Under the pieces are notes generated by a model. It did not search any database, was not told the origin of the DNA, and worked only from the letters and a program-made list of their open reading frames with translations. From positions 14,653 to 78,652 of the forward strand of contig NZ_DATJCS010000038.1 in assembly GCF_035497915.1 (NCBI RefSeq): a stretch of 64,000 nucleotides of DNA, in the 5' to 3' direction. Each line of letters starts with the position of its first letter. Position 1 is the first letter of the stretch. The translations under genes were made by a program, and so were the position numbers. The DNA comes from Serpens sp035497915 (GTDB lineage: Bacteria > Pseudomonadota > Gammaproteobacteria > Pseudomonadales > Pseudomonadaceae). Positions 42,879 through 52,259 of the stretch are shown here, piece after piece.

Positions 42879-44063
42879 TCAATCCGCCTGGCGACGCAGG
42901 AAGGCCGGAATGTCCAGGTAGTCGAGATCTTCCTGGGGGTTCTGCTTGGCGGCAGCGGACGGGCCGGTGCTGCGCATTACCGTCGGACGGTCGTAATCCC
43001 GGTAGTTGACCGGTTGCTCGGCACGGCCCGAGCCAGCCGGGGCAGGCGCGGCGACCGGAGCCGCCTGGCTGTTGTCGACCACCTTGACCGGCTTCTCCTG
43101 ACGCATCTGCGGACCCAGACCGGTGGCGACCACGGTAACGTGCAGCTCGTCGCGCAGCTCCGGATCCACCACGGCGCCGACCTTGACGGTGGCGTGTTCG
43201 GAGGCGAAGGCGTTGACGATCTCGCCCACCGCCGAGTATTCGCCCAGGGACAGATCCAGACCGGCGGTGATGTTGACCAGAATGCCGCGTGCGCCCTGGA
43301 GATTGACGTCTTCCAGCAGCGGGTTGCGAATGGCCGCCTCGGTGGCCTCGCGGGCGCGGTTCGGGCCGCTGGCGCTGCCGGTGCCCATCATGGCCATGCC
43401 CATCTCGGCCATCACGGTCTTCACGTCGGCGAAGTCGACGTTCATCAGACCTTCACGCAGCATGATGTCGGAGATGCCGCGCACCGCGCCGCACAGCACG
43501 TCATCGGCCTTGGCGAAGGCGGACAGCAGCGACGCGTCCTTGCCCAGGATGGTCAGCAGCTTCTCGTTGGGAATGGTGATCAGCGAGTCGACGCTGTCGG
43601 AGAGCTGACGAATGCCTTCGTCGGCCACCACCTGGCGCTTCTTGCCTTCGAACGGGAACGGACGGGTCACCACGGCGACCGTCAGAATGCCCATCTCCTT
43701 GGCAACCTGCGCGATGATCGGCGCCGCACCGGTACCGGTACCGCCGCCCATGCCGGTGGTGATGAAGACCATGTCGGCGCCCTGCAGAACTTCGGCAATG
43801 CGCTCGCGGTCCTCCAGGGCGGCCTGGCGGCCGACTTCCGGATTGGTGCCGGCACCCAGACCCTTGGTCACACTGCGACCCAGCTGCAGGATGGTGCGGG
43901 CATGCACGTTCTTCAGCGCCTGGGCATCGGTGTTAGCGCAGATGAACTCGACGCCCTCGATGCTGCTGCGCACCATGTGGTTGACCGCGTTGCCGCCGCC
44001 ACCGCCCACACCAATGACCTTGATGACCGCACTTGGCGTCACGTTGTCTACTAGCTCGAACAT
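42879..44063 (-). CDS. ftsZ: Cell division GTPase FtsZ
   Basis: 394-residue tubulin homologue that forms the Z ring. Nucleotide motifs: GVGGGGGNAVNHM and the tubulin signature GGGTGTGAAP. Synergy region NVDFADVKTVM. A variable linker (about 320-380) leads to the conserved C-terminal peptide DYLDIPAFLRRQAD, which binds FtsA and ZipA. Confidence 0.99.
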   Translation of the reverse strand: MFELVDNVTPSAVIKVIGVGGGGGNAVNHMVRSSIEGVEFICANTDAQALKNVHARTILQLGRSVTKGLGAGTNPEVGRQAALEDRERIAEVLQGADMVFITTGMGGGTGTGAAPIIAQVAKEMGILTVAVVTRPFPFEGKKRQVVADEGIRQLSDSVDSLITIPNEKLLTILGKDASLLSAFAKADDVLCGAVRGISDIMLREGLMNVDFADVKTVMAEMGMAMMGTGSASGPNRAREATEAAIRNPLLEDVNLQGARGILVNITAGLDLSLGEYSAVGEIVNAFASEHATVKVGAVVDPELRDELHVTVVATGLGPQMRQEKPVKVVDNSQAAPVAAPAPAGSGRAEQPVNYRDYDRPTVMRSTGPSAAAKQNPQEDLDYLDIPAFLRRQAD

Positions 44064-44111
44064 AATCCCTCTCCTCTCGTCTCGTCTTTATCGCCCACTG
44101 CTACCACTTAT

Positions 44112-45359
44112 TCAGAAATTGCCCTGGAACCACCGCTTCATCTTTTCCAGGACAGAAACACTGGGTTCTTCGTCGTACATGCTCGGGCTCGACACGACGA
44201 AGCCTTCGGCCTGTTTTTTCAGACCGTACAGCAGCAGGCCCACGCCTGTTGAATAAATGGGATTGCGCACAACATCGATCAGTCCCTTGACGCCGTGCGG
44301 AACTCCCAGGCGTACCGGCATGTGGAAGATTTCTTCCGCCAGTTCTACAGCCCCCTCCATCTTCGCCGTACCACCGGTGAGCACGATTCCGGCGGGAATC
44401 ATGTCTTCATATCCGCTGCGGCGAAGTTCGGCCTGGATCAAAGTGAACAGCTCGTCATAACGAGGCTCCACCACTTCGGCCAGGGCCTGGCGGGACAATT
44501 CCCGCGGTGGGCGATCACCCACGCTGGGAACTTTGATGGTTTCACCCGCACCTGCCAAATTGGCAAGCGCGCAAGCATACCGAATCTTGATCTCCTCGGC
44601 ATACTGGGTTGGCGTACGCAACGCCATGGCAATATCGTTTGTGACCTGATCGCCAGCAATTGGAATAACCGCGGTGTGACGAATTGCACCTTCGGTGAAG
44701 ATGGCTATATCGGTGGTGCCGCCACCAATATCCACCAGGCATACACCCAGTTCCTTTTCATCCTCGGTCAATACCGCATAGGCCGATGCCAGTTGTTCGA
44801 GAATGATGTCGTCAACTTCCAGGCCACAACGACGCACACACTTCTCGATGTTCTGCGCCGAATTCACCGCGCAGGTCACCACATGCACCTTGGCCTCCAG
44901 GCGCACGCCGCACATGCCCAGCGGTTCGCGCACGCCTTCCTGGTTATCCACCACGTAATCCTGCGGCAGGGTATGCAGCACGCGCTGGTCGGCGGGAATG
45001 GCCACCGCCTGGGCGGCGTCCAGCACCCGCTCCAGGTCGGGACGGGTCACCTCGCGATCGCGGATGGCCACGATGCCGTGGGAATTCAGGCTGCGGATAT
45101 GGCTGCCGGCCAGCCCCACGTACGCCGAGTGGATGTAGCAGCCCGCCATCTGCTGGGCCTCTTCCACGGCGCGCTGGATGGATTGCACGGTGGATTCGAT
45201 ATTCACCACCACGCCCTTCTTCAGTCCCCGGGACGGGTGGGAGCCGATGCCGACGATCTCCAACCAGCCGTCCTCGCGCACCTCGCCCACCAGCGCCACC
45301 ACCTTGGACGTGCCGATGTCCAGGCCGACGATCATCTTGCCGCTCTGCACAGTAGACAT
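44112..45359 (-). CDS. ftsA: Cell division protein FtsA
   Basis: 415-residue actin-like protein that tethers FtsZ to the membrane and recruits later division proteins. Phosphate-binding loops VGLDIGTSKVVALVGE and CLVDIGGGTTDIAIF; the C-terminal amphipathic helix (EKMKRWFQGNF) is the membrane anchor. 48 bases upstream of ftsZ. Confidence 0.99.
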   Translation of the reverse strand: MSTVQSGKMIVGLDIGTSKVVALVGEVREDGWLEIVGIGSHPSRGLKKGVVVNIESTVQSIQRAVEEAQQMAGCYIHSAYVGLAGSHIRSLNSHGIVAIRDREVTRPDLERVLDAAQAVAIPADQRVLHTLPQDYVVDNQEGVREPLGMCGVRLEAKVHVVTCAVNSAQNIEKCVRRCGLEVDDIILEQLASAYAVLTEDEKELGVCLVDIGGGTTDIAIFTEGAIRHTAVIPIAGDQVTNDIAMALRTPTQYAEEIKIRYACALANLAGAGETIKVPSVGDRPPRELSRQALAEVVEPRYDELFTLIQAELRRSGYEDMIPAGIVLTGGTAKMEGAVELAEEIFHMPVRLGVPHGVKGLIDVVRNPIYSTGVGLLLYGLKKQAEGFVVSSPSMYDEEPSVSVLEKMKRWFQGNF

Positions 45360-45375
45360 AGCTGTCGCTTTCTCC

Positions 45376-46245
45376 TTAGTTCACGGCGCCGCCCGTGGCG
45401 GCCCGTGCGCCCGCATCGGTCTGCGCAAGCCAGGTCACCGCCAGGCCGTTGGCATACCGCAGGTCGATGCGCGCAATGTTCGCAATCCGATCCCTTAGGG
45501 TCTTGTCGTGGATGGTCAGGAAGCGCCGGACCTTCTCCACCACATGATCCCGGCCGAGCAGCAGTTCGATGCGCTGCCCGCCGTCTTTCGTTTCCAGCGT
45601 GGCGAACCAGCTGCCCCGCTCACGCAATTCCAGCCGCACGATGGCGAAGCCCTGCGGCCGCAGCATCTGACTGAGCACCTGGTACTGCTGCATCATCCGC
45701 TGGCGCGCCCGCTCGGGCCCGGTCAGCTGCGGCAGCTGCCGATAACGCTCGATGGCCTCGAAGGCATAGGCCTCGCCCCGGTTGTTGAGCAGCGCGCCAT
45801 CGCCCCAGCGGGCGATGGGCAGGTATTCGTTGAGTTCGATCTCCACCTCGTCCGGCCACACCCGGCGCACCTGGGCGTGGGCGATCCACGGCAGCGCTTC
45901 CAGGTCGGCGCGCAGGCCTTCCAGATCCACGCCGAAGAAACGGCTACTGACGTAGGGCTCGATGACCCGCTCGACCTGCTCCGGCGCGGTGAAGGTCAGC
46001 TTGCCGGCGATGCCGATGCGCGCGATCGGCCGATCCAGATACGGCTGCAGCTGCTGGAACAGCACGACGCCGCCAACCAGCAGCGCCACCAGCAGCAGCG
46101 GCCAGGTGAAACGCTTGAGCGCGCTGAAATCCGGCTTCGGCAAGCGCGCGCGCAGCGGCGTCCGGACCACCGGACGGCTGGCGCCCCGGGGCGCCGGCTT
46201 GCGGCCGGGCCCGGGTTGCTGATGACGAAGCAGGAAGGTCAGCAT
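45376..46245 (-). CDS. ftsQ: Cell division protein FtsQ
   Basis: 289-residue bitopic protein linking early and late divisome. Basic cytoplasmic tail with poly-Arg/Pro, TM about 49-65, POTRA domain (PIARIGIAGKLTFTAPEQVERVI...), then the FtsQ/DivIB domain. ATG 46245 lies one base after the ddlB stop (TGACATG). Confidence 0.96.
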   Translation of the reverse strand: MLTFLLRHQQPGPGRKPAPRGASRPVVRTPLRARLPKPDFSALKRFTWPLLLVALLVGGVVLFQQLQPYLDRPIARIGIAGKLTFTAPEQVERVIEPYVSSRFFGVDLEGLRADLEALPWIAHAQVRRVWPDEVEIELNEYLPIARWGDGALLNNRGEAYAFEAIERYRQLPQLTGPERARQRMMQQYQVLSQMLRPQGFAIVRLELRERGSWFATLETKDGGQRIELLLGRDHVVEKVRRFLTIHDKTLRDRIANIARIDLRYANGLAVTWLAQTDAGARAATGGAVN

Positions 46246-46246
46246 G

Positions 46247-47194
46247 TCAGAGGCGCGCCTCCAGGCTGTCGGCGAGAATCGCCAGCACCAGTTGCTGGAA
46301 ATCCAGTCCGGCGGCACGGGCGGCCATCGGCACCAGGCTGTGATCGGTCATGCCCGGCACGGTGTTCACTTCCAGCAGCCAGAAGCGGCCGTCGCGGTCC
46401 TGCATCACGTCCGCGCGCGCCCAGCCACGGGTGCCGACCGCCGCGCAGGCGCGAGCGGTGAGCTCGCGCAGCTCGGCTTCCTTCTCGACGCTCAGGCCGC
46501 AGGGGATGCGGTACTGGGTGTCATTCGAGAGGTACTTGGCCTCGTAGTCGTAGAAGCTGTTGGGGGTACCCAGCGCGATCGGCGGCAGCACCTCGCCACG
46601 CAGCATGGCAATGGTGAATTCCGGACCCTGGATCCACTGCTCGACCAGCACCTGCGAGTCGAAGCGGCTGGCCTCGCGCCAGGCGGCGACCAGCGCCTCG
46701 ACGCCGTCCACCTTGGCCATGCCGATGCTGGAGCCTTCGTGGGCCGGCTTGACCATCAGCGGGAAGCCCAATTCGGCCGCCGCAGCATGGCAGTCTTCAA
46801 CAGAAGTCAGCGCGGCATGCCGGGGCGTCGACAGCCCCAGGCTCTGCCACACCTGCTTGGTGCGCAGCTTGTCCATGGCCAGCGCCGAGGCCAGCACGCC
46901 GCTGCCGGTGTAGGGAATGCCCAGGCATTCCAGCAGACCCTGCATGCTGCCGTCCTCGCCACCCCGACCGTGCAGGACGATGAAGGCACGGTCGATCTTC
47001 TCGCTCTGCAGACGCGCCAGCAGATCGCTGCCGACATCGATGCCGAAGGCGTCCACCCCGGCCTCGCGCAGGGCCTGGAGCACGGCCGCGCCGGACTTCA
47101 GCGACACCTCGCGCTCGGCGCTACGCCCGCCGTACAGCACGGCGACCCGGCCGAAATCGCGGGGATCGTGGGTGGACAACAGTGCGCTGGTCAT
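46247..47194 (-). CDS. ddlB: D-alanine--D-alanine ligase DdlB
   Basis: 315-residue ATP-grasp enzyme making D-Ala-D-Ala for peptidoglycan. Motifs: VAVLYGGRSAEREVSLKSG, VLHGRGGEDGSMQG, PLMVKPAHEGSSIGM, and the metal/ATP site DRDGRFWLLEVNTVPGMT. ATG overlaps the murC stop by 4 bases (ATGA). Confidence 0.98.
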   Translation of the reverse strand: MTSALLSTHDPRDFGRVAVLYGGRSAEREVSLKSGAAVLQALREAGVDAFGIDVGSDLLARLQSEKIDRAFIVLHGRGGEDGSMQGLLECLGIPYTGSGVLASALAMDKLRTKQVWQSLGLSTPRHAALTSVEDCHAAAAELGFPLMVKPAHEGSSIGMAKVDGVEALVAAWREASRFDSQVLVEQWIQGPEFTIAMLRGEVLPPIALGTPNSFYDYEAKYLSNDTQYRIPCGLSVEKEAELRELTARACAAVGTRGWARADVMQDRDGRFWLLEVNTVPGMTDHSLVPMAARAAGLDFQQLVLAILADSLEARL

Positions 47195-48642
47195 TGCGCG
47201 ACCTCCTCGCCCTTGGCGAACAACGGGTGCTTGATCAATTGCGGGGCGAGGCCACCGATATCGCCGGCGCCCTGGCAGAGCAGGATGTCGCCGGCGCGCA
47301 GCAACGGCTTGAGCAGCGGTGCCAGCTCGCTGCCGCGCTCGATGTAGATGGGGTCCAACTGGCCGCGCTGGCGGATGCTGTGGCACAAGTTGCGGCTGTC
47401 GGCACCGGGAATCGGCTCCTCGCCGGCCGGGTACACCTCCATCAGCAGCAGCACGTTGGCATCGGCCAGCACCTGCACGAAGTCCTCGTACAGGTCGCGG
47501 GTGCGGGTGAAGCGATGCGGCTGATAGACCATCACCAGCCGGCGCTCCGGCCAGCCGCCGCGCACCGCCTTGATCACCGCCGCCACTTCGCGCGGGTGGT
47601 GACCGTAGTCGTCGACCAGCATCACGCCGCCGCCATCCACCGGCAGCTCGCCGTAGACCTGGAAGCGCCGACCGACACCCTGGAAGCCTTCCAGGCCGGC
47701 GACGATGGCTTCGTCCTCGATGCCTTCGTCACTGGCGATGGCGATGGTGGCCAGGGCGTTGAGCACGTTATGCACGCCGGGCATGTTGACGGTGACCGGC
47801 ATGGGCGCCTTGCCCTCGCGCAGCACGGTGAAATGCGTGCGCATGCCTTCCTGGCGGATGTCGACGGCGCGCAGGTCGGCGTCCTCGGTGAAGCCGTAGG
47901 TGATGGTCGGCCGGCCGATCTGCGGCAGGATCTCGCGCACCACCGGGTCGTCGATGCACAGCACCGCCAGGCCGTAGAACGGCAGGTTGTGCAGGAAGTC
48001 GACGAAGGTCTTCTTCAGCTTGTTGAAGTCACCCTCGTAGGTGCTCATGTGGTCGGCGTCGATATTGGTGACCACCGAGACCATCGGCTGCAGGTGCAGG
48101 AAGCTGGCGTCGCTCTCGTCCGCCTCGGCGATCAGGTAGCGGCTGCCGCCCAGCTGGGCATTGGTGCCGGCGGCGGTCAGCTTGCCGCCGATCACGAAGG
48201 TCGGATCCAGGCCGGCGGCGGCGAACACCGACGCCAGCAGACTGGTGGTGGTGGTCTTGCCGTGGGTGCCGGCCACGGCGATGCCGTGGCGGTAGCGCAT
48301 CAGCTCGGCGAGCATCTCGGCGCGCGGCACCACCGGAATGCGACGCTCCAGCGCGCGGGCCACTTCCGGGTTGCTGTGGTTGATGGCGCTGGACACCACC
48401 AGCACATCCGCGTCCTCGACGTTCTCGGCGTGGTGCCCGATGAACACCTGGGCGCCGAAGCCTTCCAGGCGCGCGGTGACCGGCGAGGGTTTGATATCCG
48501 AACCGGAGACTTCGTAGCCGAGGTTGAGCAGCACCTCGGCGATGCCGCACATGCCCACCCCGCCGATGCCGACGAAATGGATGCGACGGATGCGACGCAT
48601 GCGCCGTACTTCAGCCTTGGCGGCGGCGGGCGACTTAGCCAC
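47191..48642 (-). CDS. murC: UDP-N-acetylmuramate--L-alanine ligase MurC
   Basis: 483-residue Mur ligase that adds L-Ala to UDP-MurNAc. Rossmann start RRIHFVGIGGVGMCGIAEVL, P-loop AVAGTHGKTTTTSLLA. GTG 48642, overlapping the murG stop by 8 bases, gives the N-terminal extension usual in pseudomonads; an internal ATG (MRRIRRIHF) is the alternative. Confidence 0.97.
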   Translation of the reverse strand: MAKSPAAAKAEVRRMRRIRRIHFVGIGGVGMCGIAEVLLNLGYEVSGSDIKPSPVTARLEGFGAQVFIGHHAENVEDADVLVVSSAINHSNPEVARALERRIPVVPRAEMLAELMRYRHGIAVAGTHGKTTTTSLLASVFAAAGLDPTFVIGGKLTAAGTNAQLGGSRYLIAEADESDASFLHLQPMVSVVTNIDADHMSTYEGDFNKLKKTFVDFLHNLPFYGLAVLCIDDPVVREILPQIGRPTITYGFTEDADLRAVDIRQEGMRTHFTVLREGKAPMPVTVNMPGVHNVLNALATIAIASDEGIEDEAIVAGLEGFQGVGRRFQVYGELPVDGGGVMLVDDYGHHPREVAAVIKAVRGGWPERRLVMVYQPHRFTRTRDLYEDFVQVLADANVLLLMEVYPAGEEPIPGADSRNLCHSIRQRGQLDPIYIERGSELAPLLKPLLRAGDILLCQGAGDIGGLAPQLIKHPLFAKGEEVAQ

Positions 48643-49705
48643 GGGCCACCTCCAGGCAGATATCCACCACCTCGCGGGTGGCATGCGGCTTGGCCAACGT
48701 CCGGGCGGCGACGCCCATGGCCTCGAGTCGTTGCGGTTGCATCAGTACCTCGTTGAGCTGCGCGGCCAGCCCGGCCGCATCAGTAGTGGCTTGCGGCAGC
48801 AGGACGGCAGCGCCCTCGCGTGCCAGGAATTCGGCGTTGCGGCTCTGGTGATCGTCAATGGCGTGCGGCAACGGCACCAGGAAGGACGGCAGCCCGGCGG
48901 CGGCCAGCTCGCTGACGGTCAGCGCGCCGGCGCGGCAGATCACCAGATCGGCCCAGGCGTAGGCGCCGGCCATGTCCTCGATGAAGGGCACCACGTGGGC
49001 CTGCACGCCGGCCTCGGCGTAGCGGGCCTGGGTGATCTCGGCATGCGCGGCGCCGGTCTGGTGCACCACGGCGGGCCGCTCGGCGTCCAGCAGGTGCGAC
49101 AGCGCCGCCGGAACCAGCTTGTTCAGCGGCTCGGCGCCCAGGCTGCCGCCGAGCACCAGCAGGTTGGCCTGACGACCGAGCAGCGCGGCGCGCGCCGGCA
49201 CGGCGAAGACTTCGCTGCGCACCGGATTGCCGGTGGTACGGCGCTTGGCGCTGGCCGGGAAGGTATTCGGAAAGGCCTCGCAGATGCGCCGGGCGAAGCG
49301 CGCCAGCAGGCGATTGGCGGTGCCGGCCACGGCGTTCTGCTCGTGGATGATCAACGGCACACCGGCCAGGCGCGCGGCCAGGCCACCCGGGCCGGTGACA
49401 TAGCCGCCCATGCCCAGCACGCAGACCGGCTGCAGCTCGCGCACGATGCGCCGTGCCTGCAGCAGCGCGCCGAAGATCTCGAACGGCGCCTTGAGCAACG
49501 CCTTCAGGCCCTTGCCGCGCAACCCGCCGACCTGGATCAGGTGCAGCGGCAGGCCGGCTTCCGGCACCAGGCGGTTCTCGATACCACGCGGCGTGCCCAG
49601 CCAGTGCACACGGTAGCCGCGCGCCTGGAACTCGCGCGCGCAGGCCAGCGCCGGGAACACATGTCCTCCGGTGCCGCCGGCCATGATCAGGACATTACCG
49701 GGCAT
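48635..49705 (-). CDS. murG: Lipid II synthase MurG
   Basis: 356-residue membrane-associated GT-B glycosyltransferase: adds GlcNAc to lipid I. N-terminal NVLIMAGGTGGHVFPALA, IIHEQNAVAGTANR, and the UDP-GlcNAc site RAGALTVSELAAAGLPSFLVPLPHA. ATG 49705 has AGGAGG and overlaps the ftsW end by 11 bases. Confidence 0.98.
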   Translation of the reverse strand: MPGNVLIMAGGTGGHVFPALACAREFQARGYRVHWLGTPRGIENRLVPEAGLPLHLIQVGGLRGKGLKALLKAPFEIFGALLQARRIVRELQPVCVLGMGGYVTGPGGLAARLAGVPLIIHEQNAVAGTANRLLARFARRICEAFPNTFPASAKRRTTGNPVRSEVFAVPARAALLGRQANLLVLGGSLGAEPLNKLVPAALSHLLDAERPAVVHQTGAAHAEITQARYAEAGVQAHVVPFIEDMAGAYAWADLVICRAGALTVSELAAAGLPSFLVPLPHAIDDHQSRNAEFLAREGAAVLLPQATTDAAGLAAQLNEVLMQPQRLEAMGVAARTLAKPHATREVVDICLEVARG

Positions 49706-50900
49706 GTCGTACTTCCTCCTCGGCAAGCTCCGTCTCGCTGAATTCTTCGTCCCCGCCCAGCAGTTGCCGGCGCTCCCAGTCGATGCGCAGCAGCATCGCC
49801 AGGCTGACGCAGCAGATCATCAGGGAACTGCCGCCGTAGCTGAGAAACGGCAGGGTCAGGCCCTTGGTCGGCAGCAGGCCGACGTTCACGCCGATGTTGA
49901 TGAGAATCTGGCCGATCCACAGGATCGCCAGGCCGTAGGCCACATAGGCGGCGAAATGCTGTTTGGCCTGCTCGGCCCACAGACCGATGTACAGCGCACG
50001 CAGGCAGACGAACACCAGCAGCGCCAGGGTCGCCAGCGCGCCGATCATGCCCAGCTCCTCGGCGAGGATGGCGAACACGAAATCGGTATGCGCCTCGGGC
50101 AGGTAGAACTGCTTCTGGATGCTGTTGCCCAGGCCGACGCCGAACCATTCGCCACGGCCGAAGGCGATCAGCGCCTGGGTCAGCTGGTAGCCGGCACCGA
50201 ACTGGTCGGACCAGGGATCGGTGAAGGTGGTCAGGCGCGCCACCCGGTACGGCTGGGTCTTGACCAGCAGCCAGACCACGCCGAAGGCCAGCCCGGCGGA
50301 CAGGCCGAAGCGCACCAGGCCGACACCGCCAAGGAACAGCATGCCGGCCGCCGCGCCCAGCAGCACCACGGTGGCGCCGAAGTCCGGCTCCAGCAGCAGC
50401 AGCACGGCCATGGGGATCAGCACGGCGATGGGCTTGAGGAAGCCGCTCCAGCTTTCGCGCACCTCTTCCTGACGACGCACCAGGTAGCCGGCCAGATAGA
50501 CCACCACGAACACCTTGGCCAACTCGGAGGCCTGCAAGTTCAGCGGGCCCAGATGAATCCAGCGGATCGAACCGTTGATCTCGCGACCCACCAGCAACAC
50601 CAGCAGCAAGAGCAGGAAGGCCGCCGCCAGCAGGACCCAGCCGAGGCGCTGCCAGGTCGCCACCGGCACCATCAGCACCACGACGCCGGCCAGCAGGCCG
50701 ATAAGCAGGAAGCTGGCCTGGCGGACACCATAGTGCAGCGCCCCGCCCGCCTGCGCGGCGGCCACTTCCGACGACGCCGAGGTGACCATCACCAGCCCGA
50801 GCCCGAGCAGCACCAGACAGCCCAGCAGCAGCGGCAGGTCGAGATCGACTCCGCGGCGGCTGAACAGCGGTGATGGCGACGGGCGCAGGAAGGTCATCAT
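49695..50900 (-). CDS. ftsW: Septal peptidoglycan glycosyltransferase FtsW
   Basis: 401-residue SEDS family protein with ten membrane helices; polymerises lipid II at the septum together with FtsI. Signatures: GSIRWIHLGPLNLQASELAK, LLEPDFGATVVLL, and the C-terminal LPTKGLTLPFLSYGGSSL. ATG 50900 overlaps the murD stop by 4 bases. Confidence 0.98.
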   Translation of the reverse strand: MMTFLRPSPSPLFSRRGVDLDLPLLLGCLVLLGLGLVMVTSASSEVAAAQAGGALHYGVRQASFLLIGLLAGVVVLMVPVATWQRLGWVLLAAAFLLLLLVLLVGREINGSIRWIHLGPLNLQASELAKVFVVVYLAGYLVRRQEEVRESWSGFLKPIAVLIPMAVLLLLEPDFGATVVLLGAAAGMLFLGGVGLVRFGLSAGLAFGVVWLLVKTQPYRVARLTTFTDPWSDQFGAGYQLTQALIAFGRGEWFGVGLGNSIQKQFYLPEAHTDFVFAILAEELGMIGALATLALLVFVCLRALYIGLWAEQAKQHFAAYVAYGLAILWIGQILINIGVNVGLLPTKGLTLPFLSYGGSSLMICCVSLAMLLRIDWERRQLLGGDEEFSETELAEEEVRHAR

Positions 50901-52246
50901 GCTGGCAAGGCCTCCACGGCGGCGGCGAACAGACGGCCGCGCTCCTCGAAGTTCTTGAACATGTCCAGGCTGGCGCAGGCCGGCGACAGCAACACCGCAT
51001 CGCCCGGCTCGGCCAGTTCCGCGCAGCGCTGCACCGCCTCGTCCAGGCTGGCGACGCGCACCTGCGGCACGGCATCGCCCAGCGCGTCGGCGATCAGGCC
51101 GGCGTCGCGACCGAGCAGCACCACGGCGCGGCAGTGCTGCGCGACCGGGCCGCGCAGCGAGGAAAAGTCGGCGCCCTTGCCGTCGCCGCCGGCGATCAGC
51201 ACCAGTTGGCCGTCGATGTCCGCACCGAGGCCTTCGATGGCCGCCAGCGCGGCGCCCACGTTGGTGGCCTTGGAGTCGTCGTAGTAATTCACCTCACGGC
51301 GCTCGCGCACCCACTGGCAGCGGTGCGGCAGGCCGGCAAAGGTCTTCAGGGTGTCCAGCATCGGTGCGAACGGCAGGCCCACGGCATGCCCCAGCGCCAG
51401 CGCGGCCAGCGCGTTGGCCTGGTTGTGGGCGCCACGGATCTTCAGCTCGCGGGCCGGCATCAGCGGCTCGAACTGGAAGGCCAGCCACTTCTCACCGTTT
51501 TCCTCGACCAGGCCGAAGCCCCGGAAGTCCGGCTTGCCCAGCCCGAAGGTCCAGCACGGCAACTGGTCGGCCACCAGCGGCCGGGACAGTGCATCGTCGC
51601 GGTTGATCACCACCTGCCGGGCACCACGGAAGATGCGGTGCTTGGCCAGGTGATAGGCCTGCAGGTCGGCGTAGCGATCCATATGGTCTTCGCTGACGTT
51701 CAGGCAGGTAGCCACCTCGGCGTTCAGCACGTCGGTGGTTTCCAGCTGGAAGCTGGACAGCTCGATCACGTACAGCTCGACGTCGTCGGCCAGCAGGTCC
51801 GGCGCCGGCGTGCCCAGGTTGCCGCCCACCGCGACCTTCCTGCCGGCTGCCGCGGCCATCTCGCCCACCAGGGTGGTGACCGTGCTCTTCGCGTTGGAAC
51901 CGGTGATGGCGACAATCGGCGCCCGCGCCTCGCGCGCGAACAGCTCGATGTCGCCGGACAGCTTCACGCCCCGCGCGGCGGCCTGCTGCAGTGCCGGGGT
52001 AGCCAGCGCCAGGCCGGGGCTGACCAGCAGCTCGCTGGCGCGGCACAGGAAGTCCACGTCCAGCGCGCCGCAGCGCACCTCGATCTGCGGAAAATCACGG
52101 CGCAGGGTTTCCAGCTCGGGCGGAGCGGCACGGGTATCGGCCACCGCAAACGGCAAACCCCGACGCGCCAGATGGCGCACCAGGGACATGCCGCTCTTGC
52201 CGAGGCCGACAACGATGCGGAATTGGTCGGAAGCGATCAGGCTCAT
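50897..52246 (-). CDS. murD: UDP-N-acetylmuramoylalanine--D-glutamate ligase MurD
   Basis: 449-residue Mur ligase adding D-Glu. VVGLGKSGMSLVRHLARRG at the N-terminus, P-loop ITGSNAKSTVTTLVGEM (Ser-Thr after Lys, as in MurD), NVSEDHMDRY, and the C-terminal LLSPACASLDMFKNFEERG. Confidence 0.98.
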   Translation of the reverse strand: MSLIASDQFRIVVGLGKSGMSLVRHLARRGLPFAVADTRAAPPELETLRRDFPQIEVRCGALDVDFLCRASELLVSPGLALATPALQQAAARGVKLSGDIELFAREARAPIVAITGSNAKSTVTTLVGEMAAAAGRKVAVGGNLGTPAPDLLADDVELYVIELSSFQLETTDVLNAEVATCLNVSEDHMDRYADLQAYHLAKHRIFRGARQVVINRDDALSRPLVADQLPCWTFGLGKPDFRGFGLVEENGEKWLAFQFEPLMPARELKIRGAHNQANALAALALGHAVGLPFAPMLDTLKTFAGLPHRCQWVRERREVNYYDDSKATNVGAALAAIEGLGADIDGQLVLIAGGDGKGADFSSLRGPVAQHCRAVVLLGRDAGLIADALGDAVPQVRVASLDEAVQRCAELAEPGDAVLLSPACASLDMFKNFEERGRLFAAAVEALPA

Positions 52247-52259
52247 GGCATACGGCGCC